Origin: DASUSF01 sp036375275
GTDB taxonomy: Bacteria > Pseudomonadota > Alphaproteobacteria > Geminicoccales > Geminicoccaceae
DNA length: 17,953 nucleotides
Direction: 5' to 3'
Assembly: GCA_036375275.1 (NCBI GenBank)
Contig: DASUSF010000049.1
Coordinates: forward strand, 1-17,953
The notes under the pieces are model-generated. The model saw nothing but the letters and a program-made list of their open reading frames with translations. It was not told the origin of the DNA and made no database searches. Shown here one piece after another: positions 9,067 to 15,574 of this stretch. Position numbers and translations under genes: made by a program. Every line of letters starts with the position of its first letter. Position 1 is the first letter of the stretch.

Positions 9067-10080
9067 TCAGGCGGGCGAGGCCCGCCCGGCCGCCTGCAGC
9101 TTCTGCTCGAACCGCCAAGCGGTGCCGACGATCAGGTCGAGGTCGTCGTAGCGCGGGCGCCACGCGAGCACGTCCTGGATCCTTCGGTTGGCCGCGACCA
9201 GACGCGGCGGATCGCCCGCGCGCCTCGGGCCTTCGCTGATCTCGAACCGGACGCCGCTGATCCGGCGCACCGCCTCCAGCACCTCGCGCACGCTCAGGCC
9301 GTGGCCGTAGCCGCAGTTCAGGATCGCGTCCGCGCCGCCGCCGGCGAGAAGGTGATCGAGCGCGGCCACGTGGGCGTCGGCGAGGTCCTGGACGTGGATG
9401 TAGTCGCGCACGCAGGTGCCGTCGGGGGTCGGATAGTCGGTGCCGTTGATCTGCATTCCCGGGCGCAGTCCCATCGCCGTCTCGCAGGCGACCTTGACCA
9501 GGTGGCTGTTGTTCGGGGTCGCCTCGCCGATCGAGCCGTCGAGGGCCGCGCCGGCGACGTTGAAGTAGCGGAGGATCAGGGTGCGCATGCCCGCGGCGGC
9601 GGCGACGTCCTGGAGCATCCGCTCAGCCATCATCTTGGATGCGCCGTAGGGGTTGATCGGCGCGAGCGGCATGGCCTCGTCGATCAGCTCGACCTCGGGC
9701 TCGCCGTAGACCGCGGCGGTCGAGGAAAACACGACCGCCCCTACCCCGCCCGCGGCCGCGGCCTCGAACAGATTGAGGGCGTTGGCGACGTTGTTGCGGT
9801 AGTAGCGGGCCGGCTCGCGGACCGACTCGCCGACCCAGATGCTGGCGGCGAAATGGAGCACCGCCGCGAACCGCCGGCGCAGCAGGACCTCGTCGAGCCG
9901 GTTGCGGTCGGAGAGGTCGGCGACCACCAGCTCGGCCCCGGGCACCGCGCAGGCGAAGCCGGTCGAGAGGTTGTCGTAGACCACCACCCGGTACCCGGCC
10001 AGGATCAGCTGCTTGACCACGTGGCTCCCGATGTAGCCGGCCCCGCCGGCGACCAGGACCCAGGGCGCCTCCTGTCGCAT
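9067..10080 (-). CDS. galE: UDP-glucose 4-epimerase GalE
   Basis: Cytoplasmic NAD-dependent enzyme that interconverts UDP-glucose and UDP-galactose, supplying galactose units for polysaccharides. The 337-residue protein has the normal length for the short-chain dehydrogenase (extended) family. The NAD-binding glycine motif GGAGYIG is at 12-18, the D-N-L-S-T stretch after the second strand at 36-40, the catalytic Ser/Thr region SSTAAVYGE at 119-127, and the Tyr-x-x-x-Lys pair YGASK at 145-149. NVAGAA and RDYIHVQDLA, typical of GalE, follow. ATG at 10080 is preceded by AAAAGGAGAGCG, a near-ideal ribosome site. It lies 54 bases after the phosphatase gene and is probably co-transcribed with it. 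Beyond its stop are short GC-rich palindromes (about 9002-9019) but no T-run terminator. Other UDP-hexose epimerases are possible, but the motif set fits GalE best. Confidence 0.95.
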   Translation of the reverse strand: MRQEAPWVLVAGGAGYIGSHVVKQLILAGYRVVVYDNLSTGFACAVPGAELVVADLSDRNRLDEVLLRRRFAAVLHFAASIWVGESVREPARYYRNNVANALNLFEAAAAGGVGAVVFSSTAAVYGEPEVELIDEAMPLAPINPYGASKMMAERMLQDVAAAAGMRTLILRYFNVAGAALDGSIGEATPNNSHLVKVACETAMGLRPGMQINGTDYPTPDGTCVRDYIHVQDLADAHVAALDHLLAGGGADAILNCGYGHGLSVREVLEAVRRISGVRFEISEGPRRAGDPPRLVAANRRIQDVLAWRPRYDDLDLIVGTAWRFEQKLQAAGRASPA

Positions 10081-10134
10081 CGCTCTCCTTTTCTCCGGTC
10101 ATGGCCGGAGGACAGGGCCTCGCGGGCGCACCGG

Positions 10135-10944
10135 TCACACCTCGGGATCGCTCGGACGCCCGGTGGAGATGAAGCGGTAGGTGCCCTCCTCCAGGACCAG
10201 GCAGGTGAGGCAGCCGGTCCAGCAGGCGCCGGTGTCGATCCCGATCCGGTTGTGGCGCACCACCGGCTGGTTCTCGACCGTGTGGCCGTGAACTACCACC
10301 TTCCCGAACGAACGCTCGAAGCTCAGGAACGGCTCGCGGATCCAGAGCAGGTCGTCTGCGGTCTGGTGGTCGATCGGGATCCCCGGCCGCACGCCGGCGT
10401 GGACGAACAGATAGTCCCCGCTCTCATAGCTCAGCTCGAGGTTCTGCAGGAACCCCACGTGCGACCGCGGCAGCCGCTGACGCAGCGCCGCCTGCAGCCG
10501 GGTCAGGTACCGGGGGTCGTCGACCGGCGTGCCGAGCCGGACGCCGTAGCTGTGCAGCGTGACGTCGCCGCCATAGCGCAGCCAGGTCGGGCCGACGTTG
10601 GGGTCGACCAGGAAGCTCAGCAGCCAGGCGTCGTGATTGCCGAGCAGATGGACCGAGCGGAACCCTTCGAGCGGCTGCCGGATGAGGAGGTCGATGACCT
10701 CGGCGCTCTCGAGGCCGCGGTCGACGTAGTCGCCCATGTAGATGACGATCTTCTCGGTCCCGGGGGTCAGCTGCTGGGCGTCGTCGTCGATCCGGCGGCG
10801 GAGCTCGTGCAGCAGGTCGACCCGGCCGTGCACGTCGCCGATCGCATAGATGCACACGCCCGGCGGGACGCGGGCGACGTGGCCGTCGACCATCGGCTGC
10901 GCGTCGCGCAGGGCGTCTCGGCGGCGGAAGATGTTGCGGAGCAC
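10135..10944 (-). CDS. PPP-family metallophosphatase (serine/threonine phosphatase or diadenosine-tetraphosphatase type)
   Basis: A 269-residue calcineurin-like metallophosphoesterase. The full metal-site motif series is present in order: GDVHG (36-40), GDYVDRG (71-77), GNHD (102-105), HAG (182-184) and HGHT (219-222). This is the PPP-type pattern found in bacterial lambda-like protein phosphatases and in ApaH, so the substrate (phosphoprotein or dinucleoside polyphosphate) cannot be decided from sequence. The start is GTG at 10944: the frame upstream is open back to a TAG near 11029 but has no better ATG or GTG, and the next internal ATG (10893) would leave only about 18 residues before the first motif. 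No strong ribosome site is visible. It is the first gene of a likely operon with galE and is transcribed divergently from the polysaccharide-export pair. Confidence 0.85.
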   Translation of the reverse strand: MLRNIFRRRDALRDAQPMVDGHVARVPPGVCIYAIGDVHGRVDLLHELRRRIDDDAQQLTPGTEKIVIYMGDYVDRGLESAEVIDLLIRQPLEGFRSVHLLGNHDAWLLSFLVDPNVGPTWLRYGGDVTLHSYGVRLGTPVDDPRYLTRLQAALRQRLPRSHVGFLQNLELSYESGDYLFVHAGVRPGIPIDHQTADDLLWIREPFLSFERSFGKVVVHGHTVENQPVVRHNRIGIDTGACWTGCLTCLVLEEGTYRFISTGRPSDPEV

Positions 10945-11030
10945 GGGCGAGCTCGTGGCTACCTGGTCGTCGGGATCCGAGGCCCGGTCCCGCCGGCGCC
11001 CCTCGCTCCACCCAGGATGGAACGCCTCCT

Positions 11031-11059
11031 ATTAAACATTGACTGACGATGGTTGCCAG
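11031..11059 (-). promoter_or_regulatory. Candidate promoter for the phosphatase-galE operon
   Basis: On the minus strand, CTGGCA (11054-11059, 4 of 6 matches to TTGACA) and TTTAAT (11031-11036, 5 of 6 to TATAAT) are separated by 17 bases. Transcription would start near 11024, about 80 bases before the phosphatase GTG. It is the only AT-rich candidate upstream of the gene. Confidence 0.5.
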
Positions 11060-11212
11060 CGACCAGAAGTTGAGCTACAGATCAAACTTGGAGCGCAGTC
11101 CTTTGGAAAGGCTGAAGAATCCTGTATGGACATCGATCGGGCAACGGCGCGTGGGAAGAGCTGGCGGACCGCCCGCAGCGGGTGCCCGCCACCCTCGCCC
11201 CCGCCGTCCCGT

Positions 11213-11233
11213 TTGGCAAGTGCGCCCTTGGCA
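11213..11233 (+). promoter_or_regulatory. TTGGCA direct repeat upstream of the barrel-gene promoter
   Basis: TTGGCA occurs at 11213-11218 and 11228-11233, a 15-base period, ending about 12 bases before the -35 box of the barrel-gene promoter. Two equal half-sites just upstream of a -35 box are where an activator would bind. No regulator is identified, and a chance occurrence cannot be excluded. Confidence 0.3.
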
Positions 11234-11245
11234 CGACGGGTCGGC

Positions 11246-11273
11246 TTGCCTTCGCCGCCGCGGCGGCTATAAC
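11246..11273 (+). promoter_or_regulatory. Candidate promoter for the outer-membrane barrel gene
   Basis: TTGCCT (11246-11251, 4 of 6 matches to TTGACA) and TATAAC (11268-11273, 5 of 6 to TATAAT) are separated by 16 bases. Transcription would start near 11280, giving a leader of about 54 bases with GGAG 8-9 bases before the GTG start at 11334. Confidence 0.5.
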
Positions 11274-11333
11274 CGCGCGTCGAACGATGATCCAGACCCG
11301 TCCTCCGTGCATCATCGCTCCGAGGAGACGCCC

Positions 11334-12572
11334 GTGAACGTCCGACGCCCGATCGTCCTTGTCCTTGCCGCCGCCTTCGCGGGCCTCGGCGTCGCGGCCC
11401 CGGCCGCGGCCCAGGAGCCCGACCCGAACGTGACCATCCGCGAGCGGCCGCGCCCCGCGTTCGATCCCCTCGGCCTGCGCGCCGGCAACTTCCTGATCCT
11501 GCCGAGCCTCGACGTCTCGGAGATCTACGACGACAACATCTTCGCCGACGCCGAGGACGAGACCGACGACTTCATCACCCTGATCTCGCCGCGGATCGAG
11601 GCGACCTCGAACTTCATCCGGCATCGCCTCGGCCTGACCCTCGGCGCCGACATCGCCCGCTATCTCGACGAGGACGACGAGAACTACGAGGACATCTTCG
11701 GCGCGGTCGAGGGCCGGCTCGACATCCGCCGCTCCACCTTCCTCGACGCGGCCTTCGACGTCGGGCTGTTCAGCGAGGATCGCGACGACCCGGAGGACGT
11801 CGAGGCGGACGAGCGCACCGAATACCTCCGCTACGGCGGCGAGCTCGCCCTGAACCACACCTTCAACCGCCTGTTCACGCGTCTGACCGGCCGGGTCGCG
11901 GTGTTCGACTACGACGACGCCGGCGGCATCAACAACGACGACCGCGACCGCACCGACTACGACGCCCTGCTCCGCCTCGGCTACATCGTCTCGCCGCGGG
12001 TGAACGTCTTCACCGAGGGGCGCTACACCATCGAGGATCGCGACCAGGACATCGACGACCAGGGGTTCAACCGCGATTCCGACGGCTGGGAGGTCCGGGC
12101 CGGCGCCGGCGTCGACCTCACCGCGGTGCTGTTCGGCGAGGCCTTCGTCGGTTATCGCAGCGAGTCGTTCGACGAGCCGACCTTCGAGGACGTCGACGGC
12201 GTGTCGTTCGGCATCGACCTGACCTGGAACCCGACCACCCTCACCACGCTGATCCTGTCGGGCGGCAGCGACATCGAGACCACCACCCAGGCCGGCGCGG
12301 CTGGCAACTTCCAGTCCGTGGTCAGCCTGAGCGTGGACCACGAGCTGCTCCGCAACCTGCTGCTCGGCGCCACGGTCGGCTACGTCCGGGACGACTTCGA
12401 CGGCATCGACCGGGTCGACGACACGATCAGCGCCGGAACCAGCCTGACCTACCTGATCAACCGCTACTTCGCGGTCGAGGGCTCGTACCTGTATAGCGAC
12501 CGCTCGAGCGACTTCGAGTTCGAGGAGTACAGCCGCAACCAGATCAGGCTCGGCATCTCCGCCCAGCTCTGA
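11334..12572 (+). CDS. Outer-membrane beta-barrel protein, putative porin-2 type (probable polysaccharide export barrel)
   Basis: A 412-residue exported protein. Residues 1-26 form a signal peptide with cleavage after AAA (MNVRRP start, GVAAPAAAQ end). After a short linker the whole protein consists of alternating-residue strands separated by Asp/Glu-rich turns (for example EDETDD and DRDQDIDDQ), with repeated short strands such as LILSGGSD and LLLGATVGYV. This is typical of large barrels of the BBP2_2 (beta-barrel porin 2) type often found beside exopolysaccharide genes. The start is GTG at 11334, with GAGGAGA upstream; the frame extends 285 bases further upstream, but that part lacks coding character and lies across the promoter. 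The protein ends ISAQL rather than with an aromatic residue. It is followed, 139 bases on, by an OPX lipoprotein gene, which suggests a shared export role. Family assignment is from overall character, not a catalytic motif. Confidence 0.75.
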   Translation: MNVRRPIVLVLAAAFAGLGVAAPAAAQEPDPNVTIRERPRPAFDPLGLRAGNFLILPSLDVSEIYDDNIFADAEDETDDFITLISPRIEATSNFIRHRLGLTLGADIARYLDEDDENYEDIFGAVEGRLDIRRSTFLDAAFDVGLFSEDRDDPEDVEADERTEYLRYGGELALNHTFNRLFTRLTGRVAVFDYDDAGGINNDDRDRTDYDALLRLGYIVSPRVNVFTEGRYTIEDRDQDIDDQGFNRDSDGWEVRAGAGVDLTAVLFGEAFVGYRSESFDEPTFEDVDGVSFGIDLTWNPTTLTTLILSGGSDIETTTQAGAAGNFQSVVSLSVDHELLRNLLLGATVGYVRDDFDGIDRVDDTISAGTSLTYLINRYFAVEGSYLYSDRSSDFEFEEYSRNQIRLGISAQL

Positions 12573-12595
12573 GGCGGGGGGCCGCGGGAACGGAG

Positions 12596-12640
12596 GCCGG
12601 AAATTCACTTTTCGTTCATGGTGAGCTGCTAGCTTCCGGC
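12596..12640 (+). other. Hairpin between the barrel gene and the OPX gene
   Basis: A perfect 7-base inverted repeat GCCGGAA (12596-12602) / TTCCGGC (12634-12640) encloses an AT-rich loop with a smaller TCAC / GTGA stem. It lies 24 bases after the barrel stop codon. It could be a weak terminator, a processing site or mRNA stabiliser between two co-transcribed genes. No T-run follows the stem. The AT-rich loop could instead hold a promoter for the OPX gene, but I found no good -35/-10 pair. Confidence 0.3.
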
Positions 12641-12691
12641 GGTCGCGCGACCTCCTGTTGGGGTCGCGGCACCGTCGGACGGCGTCGGACG
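12641..12691. promoter_or_regulatory. Operator-like palindrome and direct repeat upstream of the OPX gene
   Basis: GGTCGCGCGACC (12641-12652) is a perfect 12-base palindrome, and its right arm can also pair with GGTCGCG at 12662-12668. CGTCGGACG then occurs twice with one base between (12673-12681 and 12683-12691). These lie 20-70 bases before the ATG at 12712. They could be regulator sites or leader structure; in DNA this GC-rich, short palindromes are common. Confidence 0.3.
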
Positions 12692-12711
12692 AAGGTGGAG
12701 GAGGACCGATC

Positions 12712-13368
12712 ATGGCCAGCGTGAGCCGCGCAAGCGCACTCAAGATGTTCGCGATTGCCGTGGGGGTGGCAGGTGCCGGGCTGATCGTCGCCGGGTGCTC
12801 GTCCTCGCCGCCGCCCGCGCGCGTGCCGCCAGCGCTGCCCGGCGCCGCCGTGCCCGGCGCGACCGGGGCGACGCCCGCCAACGCCCCGAGCACGCAGGAC
12901 ACGGTGGCCGGCTACCGGCTCGGGCCGGGCGACCAGGTGCGGCTCACGGTGTTCCGCCACGAGGACCTCTCGGGCGAGTTCGAGATGGACGGCGAAGGCG
13001 AGTTCTCGATGCCGCTGGTCGGCGACATCGAGGGCCGCGGGCTCACCGCCCGCCAGCTCGAGGACCGGATCGAGACCCGGCTCAAGGACGAGGGCTACCT
13101 GATCGATCCGCAGGTCAGCATCGAGGTGCTGAACTACCGCCCGTTCTACATCATCGGCGAGGTCAACAACCCCGGCAGCTACGCCTACGTCAACGGCATG
13201 ACGGTGGTGAACGCGGTCGCGCTCGCCGGTGGCTACACCTATCGGGCGGACCAGGACGACATCATGATCAAGCGCGGCGGCTCGGCCGGCCGGCCGATCG
13301 CCAACGTCGGTCCCTCGACCGACGTGCTGCCGGGGGACATCATCGAGGTCCCGGAGCGCTGGTTCTAG
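12712..13368 (+). CDS. Short polysaccharide-export (OPX, Wza-family) lipoprotein
   Basis: A 218-residue periplasmic lipoprotein for export of capsule or exopolysaccharide. The signal peptide ends in the lipobox V26-A27-G28-C29. A Pro/Ala-rich tether (30-64) precedes a polysaccharide-export domain (about 65-140: YRLGPGDQVRLTVF at 68-81, PLVGDIEGRGLT at 101-112) and one SLBB domain (about 144-190, IIGEVNNPGSY at 147-157). The end is VPERWF, where single-SLBB family members commonly end. E. coli Wza (about 380 residues) continues into further ring domains and an outer-membrane helix, which are absent here. ATG at 12712 was chosen over an upstream in-frame start because GGAGGAGG precedes it and the lipobox is then at normal distance. 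The TAG stop lies inside the first palindromic repeat. The neighbouring barrel may supply the outer-membrane pore. Confidence 0.9.
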   Translation: MASVSRASALKMFAIAVGVAGAGLIVAGCSSSPPPARVPPALPGAAVPGATGATPANAPSTQDTVAGYRLGPGDQVRLTVFRHEDLSGEFEMDGEGEFSMPLVGDIEGRGLTARQLEDRIETRLKDEGYLIDPQVSIEVLNYRPFYIIGEVNNPGSYAYVNGMTVVNAVALAGGYTYRADQDDIMIKRGGSAGRPIANVGPSTDVLPGDIIEVPERWF

Positions 13369-13438
13369 GGCAATTTCCGATGAGATGGAGCCACCTTCGG
13401 GTGAGGCAGACCCTACGCTCATTGGAAGCAAACCGCTC
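13364..13438. repeat. Palindromic repeat, family II, copy 1 (degenerate)
   Basis: Begins TCTAGGGCAATTTCCGATGAG and ends CTCATTGGAAGCAAACCGCTC, aligning over its 75 bases with copy 2. The inner arms TTCCGATGAG / CTCATTGGAA pair with one G-T wobble. The outer ends have drifted (TAGGGC against CCGCTC). Its first bases contain the TAG stop codon of the OPX gene. Confidence 0.7.
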
Positions 13439-13449
13439 CGGATCGACGA

Positions 13450-13525
13450 TCTAGAGCAATTTCCAATGAGACAGAACCGCATCGAACCACGACGGCCTTC
13501 CGCTCATCGGAAGACAACTGCTCTA
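13450..13525. repeat. Palindromic repeat, family II, copy 2
   Basis: Outer arms TAGAGCA (13452-13458) / TGCTCTA (13519-13525) are perfect, and inner arms TTCCAATGAG (13461-13470) / CTCATCGGAA (13503-13512) have one wobble. It is in the same orientation as copy 1, with 11 bases between them. CTAGAGC-ended elements of this kind are dispersed in alphaproteobacterial genomes as non-coding repeats; this family statement is from memory, not from a search. Confidence 0.8.
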
Positions 13526-13537
13526 TTTCAAGGGATC

Positions 13538-13597
13538 AGAGCGGATCACCCGATCGGAACCGTTTGCAGGCGGTTCCGTCATATCGGGATCCGCTCT
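13538..13597. repeat. Palindromic repeat, family I, copy 1
   Basis: A long hairpin with three perfect paired blocks: AGAGCGGAT (13538-13546) / ATCCGCTCT (13589-13597), CCCGAT (13549-13554) / ATCGGG (13583-13588), and CGGAACCG (13555-13562) / CGGTTCCG (13571-13578) around an 8-base loop. That gives 23 base pairs in 60 bases. It is 12 bases from the previous element and abuts the next. Confidence 0.85.
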
Positions 13598-13660
13598 AGA
13601 GCATCTTTATCCGCGCGGAACCGCTCGCGGGAGCGGTTCCAGGCAGGCGGATGATGCTCT
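13598..13660. repeat. Palindromic repeat, family I variant, directly abutting copy 1
   Basis: Paired blocks: AGAGCATC (13598-13605) / GATGCTCT (13653-13660), ATCCGC (13609-13614) / GCGGAT (13647-13652), and GGAACCGCTC (13617-13626) / GAGCGGTTCC (13631-13640) around a GCGG loop, 24 base pairs in 63 bases. The central GGAACCG core is shared with the other family I copies, but the outer ends read AGAGCATC instead of AGAGCGGAT. Confidence 0.85.
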
Positions 13661-13726
13661 GGCGGCGGGGGTCGCGGAGCCGCTGCTGTTGGCCGGCATG
13701 AGCGGCTCCGAGCGATCGCATCATCC
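13649..13726. promoter_or_regulatory. Hairpin abutting the ampG start, exclusive with the preceding repeat
   Basis: Outer arms GGATGATGC (13649-13657) / GCATCATCC (13718-13726) and inner arms CGGAGCCGCT (13675-13684) / AGCGGCTCCG (13701-13710) are perfect inverted repeats. The right outer arm ends exactly at the GTG start of ampG (13727). The left outer arm shares 13649-13657 with the right arm of the preceding repeat, so the two structures cannot both form completely. This could control access to the start, or be a further repeat remnant. Confidence 0.5.
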
Positions 13727-15502
13727 GTGAGCGCCGGGCTCGGGCGCGCGCTCGCACGCCTCGGCCATCGCGCAGGTAGCGGCGCGCCGGCGGGCAAGGA
13801 AGCATCCACCAGGGCCGCGCTCGCCATCTTCTTCGAGCGGCGCATGCTCGTCATGCTGGCGCTCGGCTTCGCGGCGGGGCTCCCCAATCTCCTCATTTTC
13901 GACACCCTCTCGGCCTGGCTGCGGCAGGTCGACGTGCCGCTCCGCGCGATCGGCTTCTTCAGCCTCGCGACCCTCGCCTACTCGCTCAAGTTCCTGTGGG
14001 CGCCCCTGGTCGACCGCATCTCGCTCCCTCTGCTCACACCGCTCCTCGGGCACCGCCGGGCCTGGATGCTGGCGGCGCAGGTGGTCGTCATCCTGGGCCT
14101 CTGGCTGGTCTCGGGATCGAACCCGGCGGCCAACCTCTGGCTGGTCGCCTCGTTCGCGGTGCTGGTCGCGTTCGCGTCGGCGACGCAGGACGTGGTCATC
14201 GACGCGTGGCGCATCGAGGCTGCCGGGGAAGAGCGCCAGGGCGCCATGGCGGCGATGTACCAGTGGGGCTATCGCATCGCGATCCTCACCGCCGGCATTG
14301 CGCCGCTGATCCTGGCGGAGCACATCGACTGGAGCTTCGCGTACGCCGCCATGGCCGCCCTGATGGCGATCGGCGTCGCGGCCGTGCTGGCGGCTCCGCC
14401 GGAACGACCGCGCCCCGCGTCGCCGCCCCTGCTGCCCCGCGACCTGCCGAGCCGGCCTGCCGCGGAAGCGGTCGAATGGATCCTGCGGCTCTCCCTGCTC
14501 GTCGGCGGCGCCTACGCGTTCGGGGTCGGCTTCACGGGCCAGTTCGTGATGATCGAGTGGGTCGCCGGCCTGACCGGGGCCGCCCCGGAGTCGCTCGCAA
14601 CCCTCGACGCCCTCTGGGTGCGGCAGCCCGCCGGGACCTTGATCCAGGTCGGGCTCGCGTGCCTGGGGCTGTCCCTGATCGTTGCCGCGGCGCTGCCGGT
14701 CCCCGGCATTAGGACCCGCCCGAGCACCTACTTCGTGCGCTCGTATGGCGATCCGATCCGCGACTTCTTCAGCCGCTTCGCCGGGACGGCGGGGCTCATC
14801 CTGTCGATGATCTGCTGCTACCGCCTGAGCGATTTCGTCCTCAACATCATGAACCCCTTCTACCTCGACCTCGGCTTCGACCTCGAGACCATCGCCGAGG
14901 TGCGCAAGGGGATGGGCGTCGCGATGCTGATGGTCGGGGTCGGCGCCGGCGGCTGGTCGATCGCGCGCTTCGGACTGATCCGCTCGCTGATCGTCGGCGC
15001 GCTCGCCGGGCCGGTCTCCAACCTGACGTTCGTCTGGCTGGCCATGCAGGGGGCGGACGTGCCGACCTTCGCCCTCGCGATCATGGTCGACAACGCGTCC
15101 GCGGGCTACGCTGGCACGGTCCTCATCGCCTATATGTCCAGCCTCACGGGCGTGGGGTTCACCGCGACCCAGTACGCGCTCTTCTCGTCGCTCTACTCGC
15201 TGCCCGGCAAGCTGCTCGCGGCGCAGTCCGGGACGATCATCGAGGCGAGCGCACGCATGGCGGCGCCGGGCGGCCCGCTCGGCGGCCTGACGCGCCTCTT
15301 CGGGGGTCTGCCGCCGGTCTCGTTCGCGGGCGGCGCGGCCAGCCTCGACGTGCCGGCCGCGGCGCTGGCCGCCGGCTACGCCGTCTTTTTCCTCTACTCG
15401 TGCCTGATCGGGCTGGCCGCCCTGGCCCTCGCCCTTGCCGTCGCGCGGAAGCAGAGGAGCGGCGCGGCTGGCGACGGATCCGCGCTCCCGGCCTCTCGCT
15501 AG
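13727..15502 (+). CDS. ampG: AmpG-family muropeptide permease (major facilitator superfamily)
   Basis: Inner-membrane proton-driven importer of anhydro-muropeptides released by cell-wall turnover; in many bacteria this feeds wall recycling and AmpC induction. Characteristic AmpG stretches are LGFAAGLP (46-53) followed by TLSAWLR, KFLWAPLVDR (88-97), GHRRAW (108-113) and FASATQDVVIDAWRIE in the fourth to fifth helices. About 12-14 membrane segments are apparent, with a long loop and an amphipathic stretch near 480-520. At 591 residues it is longer than E. coli AmpG (491). The GTG start at 13727 has no clear ribosome site and sits against a hairpin; the next in-frame ATG (13844) would cut into the first membrane segment, so a start upstream of it is needed. 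The TAG stop belongs to the right repeat array. The gene stands alone, bracketed by repeat arrays. Confidence 0.85.
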   Translation: MSAGLGRALARLGHRAGSGAPAGKEASTRAALAIFFERRMLVMLALGFAAGLPNLLIFDTLSAWLRQVDVPLRAIGFFSLATLAYSLKFLWAPLVDRISLPLLTPLLGHRRAWMLAAQVVVILGLWLVSGSNPAANLWLVASFAVLVAFASATQDVVIDAWRIEAAGEERQGAMAAMYQWGYRIAILTAGIAPLILAEHIDWSFAYAAMAALMAIGVAAVLAAPPERPRPASPPLLPRDLPSRPAAEAVEWILRLSLLVGGAYAFGVGFTGQFVMIEWVAGLTGAAPESLATLDALWVRQPAGTLIQVGLACLGLSLIVAAALPVPGIRTRPSTYFVRSYGDPIRDFFSRFAGTAGLILSMICCYRLSDFVLNIMNPFYLDLGFDLETIAEVRKGMGVAMLMVGVGAGGWSIARFGLIRSLIVGALAGPVSNLTFVWLAMQGADVPTFALAIMVDNASAGYAGTVLIAYMSSLTGVGFTATQYALFSSLYSLPGKLLAAQSGTIIEASARMAAPGGPLGGLTRLFGGLPPVSFAGGAASLDVPAAALAAGYAVFFLYSCLIGLAALALALAVARKQRSGAAGDGSALPASR

Positions 15503-15563
15503 AGCGGATCCCCCTATGACGGAACCGTCAGGCCAGCGGTTCCGTTCGGGTGAATCCGCTCTA
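15500..15563. repeat. Palindromic repeat, family I, copy right of ampG
   Basis: Outer arms TAGAGCGGAT (15500-15509) / ATCCGCTCTA (15554-15563) and inner arms ACGGAACCG (15519-15527) / CGGTTCCGT (15537-15545) are perfect. The outer arm and the GGAACCG core match the copy at 13538-13597. The first three bases are the ampG stop codon. The element may serve as the 3' end hairpin of the ampG message. Confidence 0.85.
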
Positions 15564-15574
15564 ATCTCTTGCAG

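Larger units (their letters stand above)
10945..11333. other. Divergent intergenic region between the phosphatase and the outer-membrane barrel gene
   Basis: A 389-base gap with no convincing gene. The stretch 11031-11150 is noticeably less GC-rich than its surroundings. It holds the minus-strand promoter (11031-11059), the plus-strand promoter (11246-11273) and the TTGGCA direct repeats listed separately. Short open frames here have no ribosome site or coding character. AGGAGG on the minus strand (11025-11030) lies between the -10 box and the expected start of transcription, so it is unlikely to act in translation. Confidence 0.6.

Noticed and set aside
11025..11030. AGGAGG on the minus strand, looking like a strong ribosome site for the phosphatase or a leader peptide
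   Set aside because: It lies between the predicted -10 box and transcription start, about 80 bases from the GTG, and no suitable start codon follows at normal distance.
9301..11046. A 581-codon plus-strand frame opposite galE and the phosphatase
   Set aside because: Antisense to two genes with complete catalytic motifs; no ribosome site or recognisable domain.
11229..11250. TTGGCAC ... TTGCC resembling a sigma54 promoter
   Set aside because: The GG and GC pairs are separated by 16 bases, not the 10 that sigma54 promoters require.
11082..12902. A 606-codon minus-strand frame opposite the barrel gene
   Set aside because: Antisense shadow that crosses the promoter region and part of the OPX gene; Val, Asp and Glu rich without family features.
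13385..13654. An 89-codon plus-strand open frame inside the left repeat array
   Set aside because: It consists wholly of palindromic repeat sequence, with no ribosome site.
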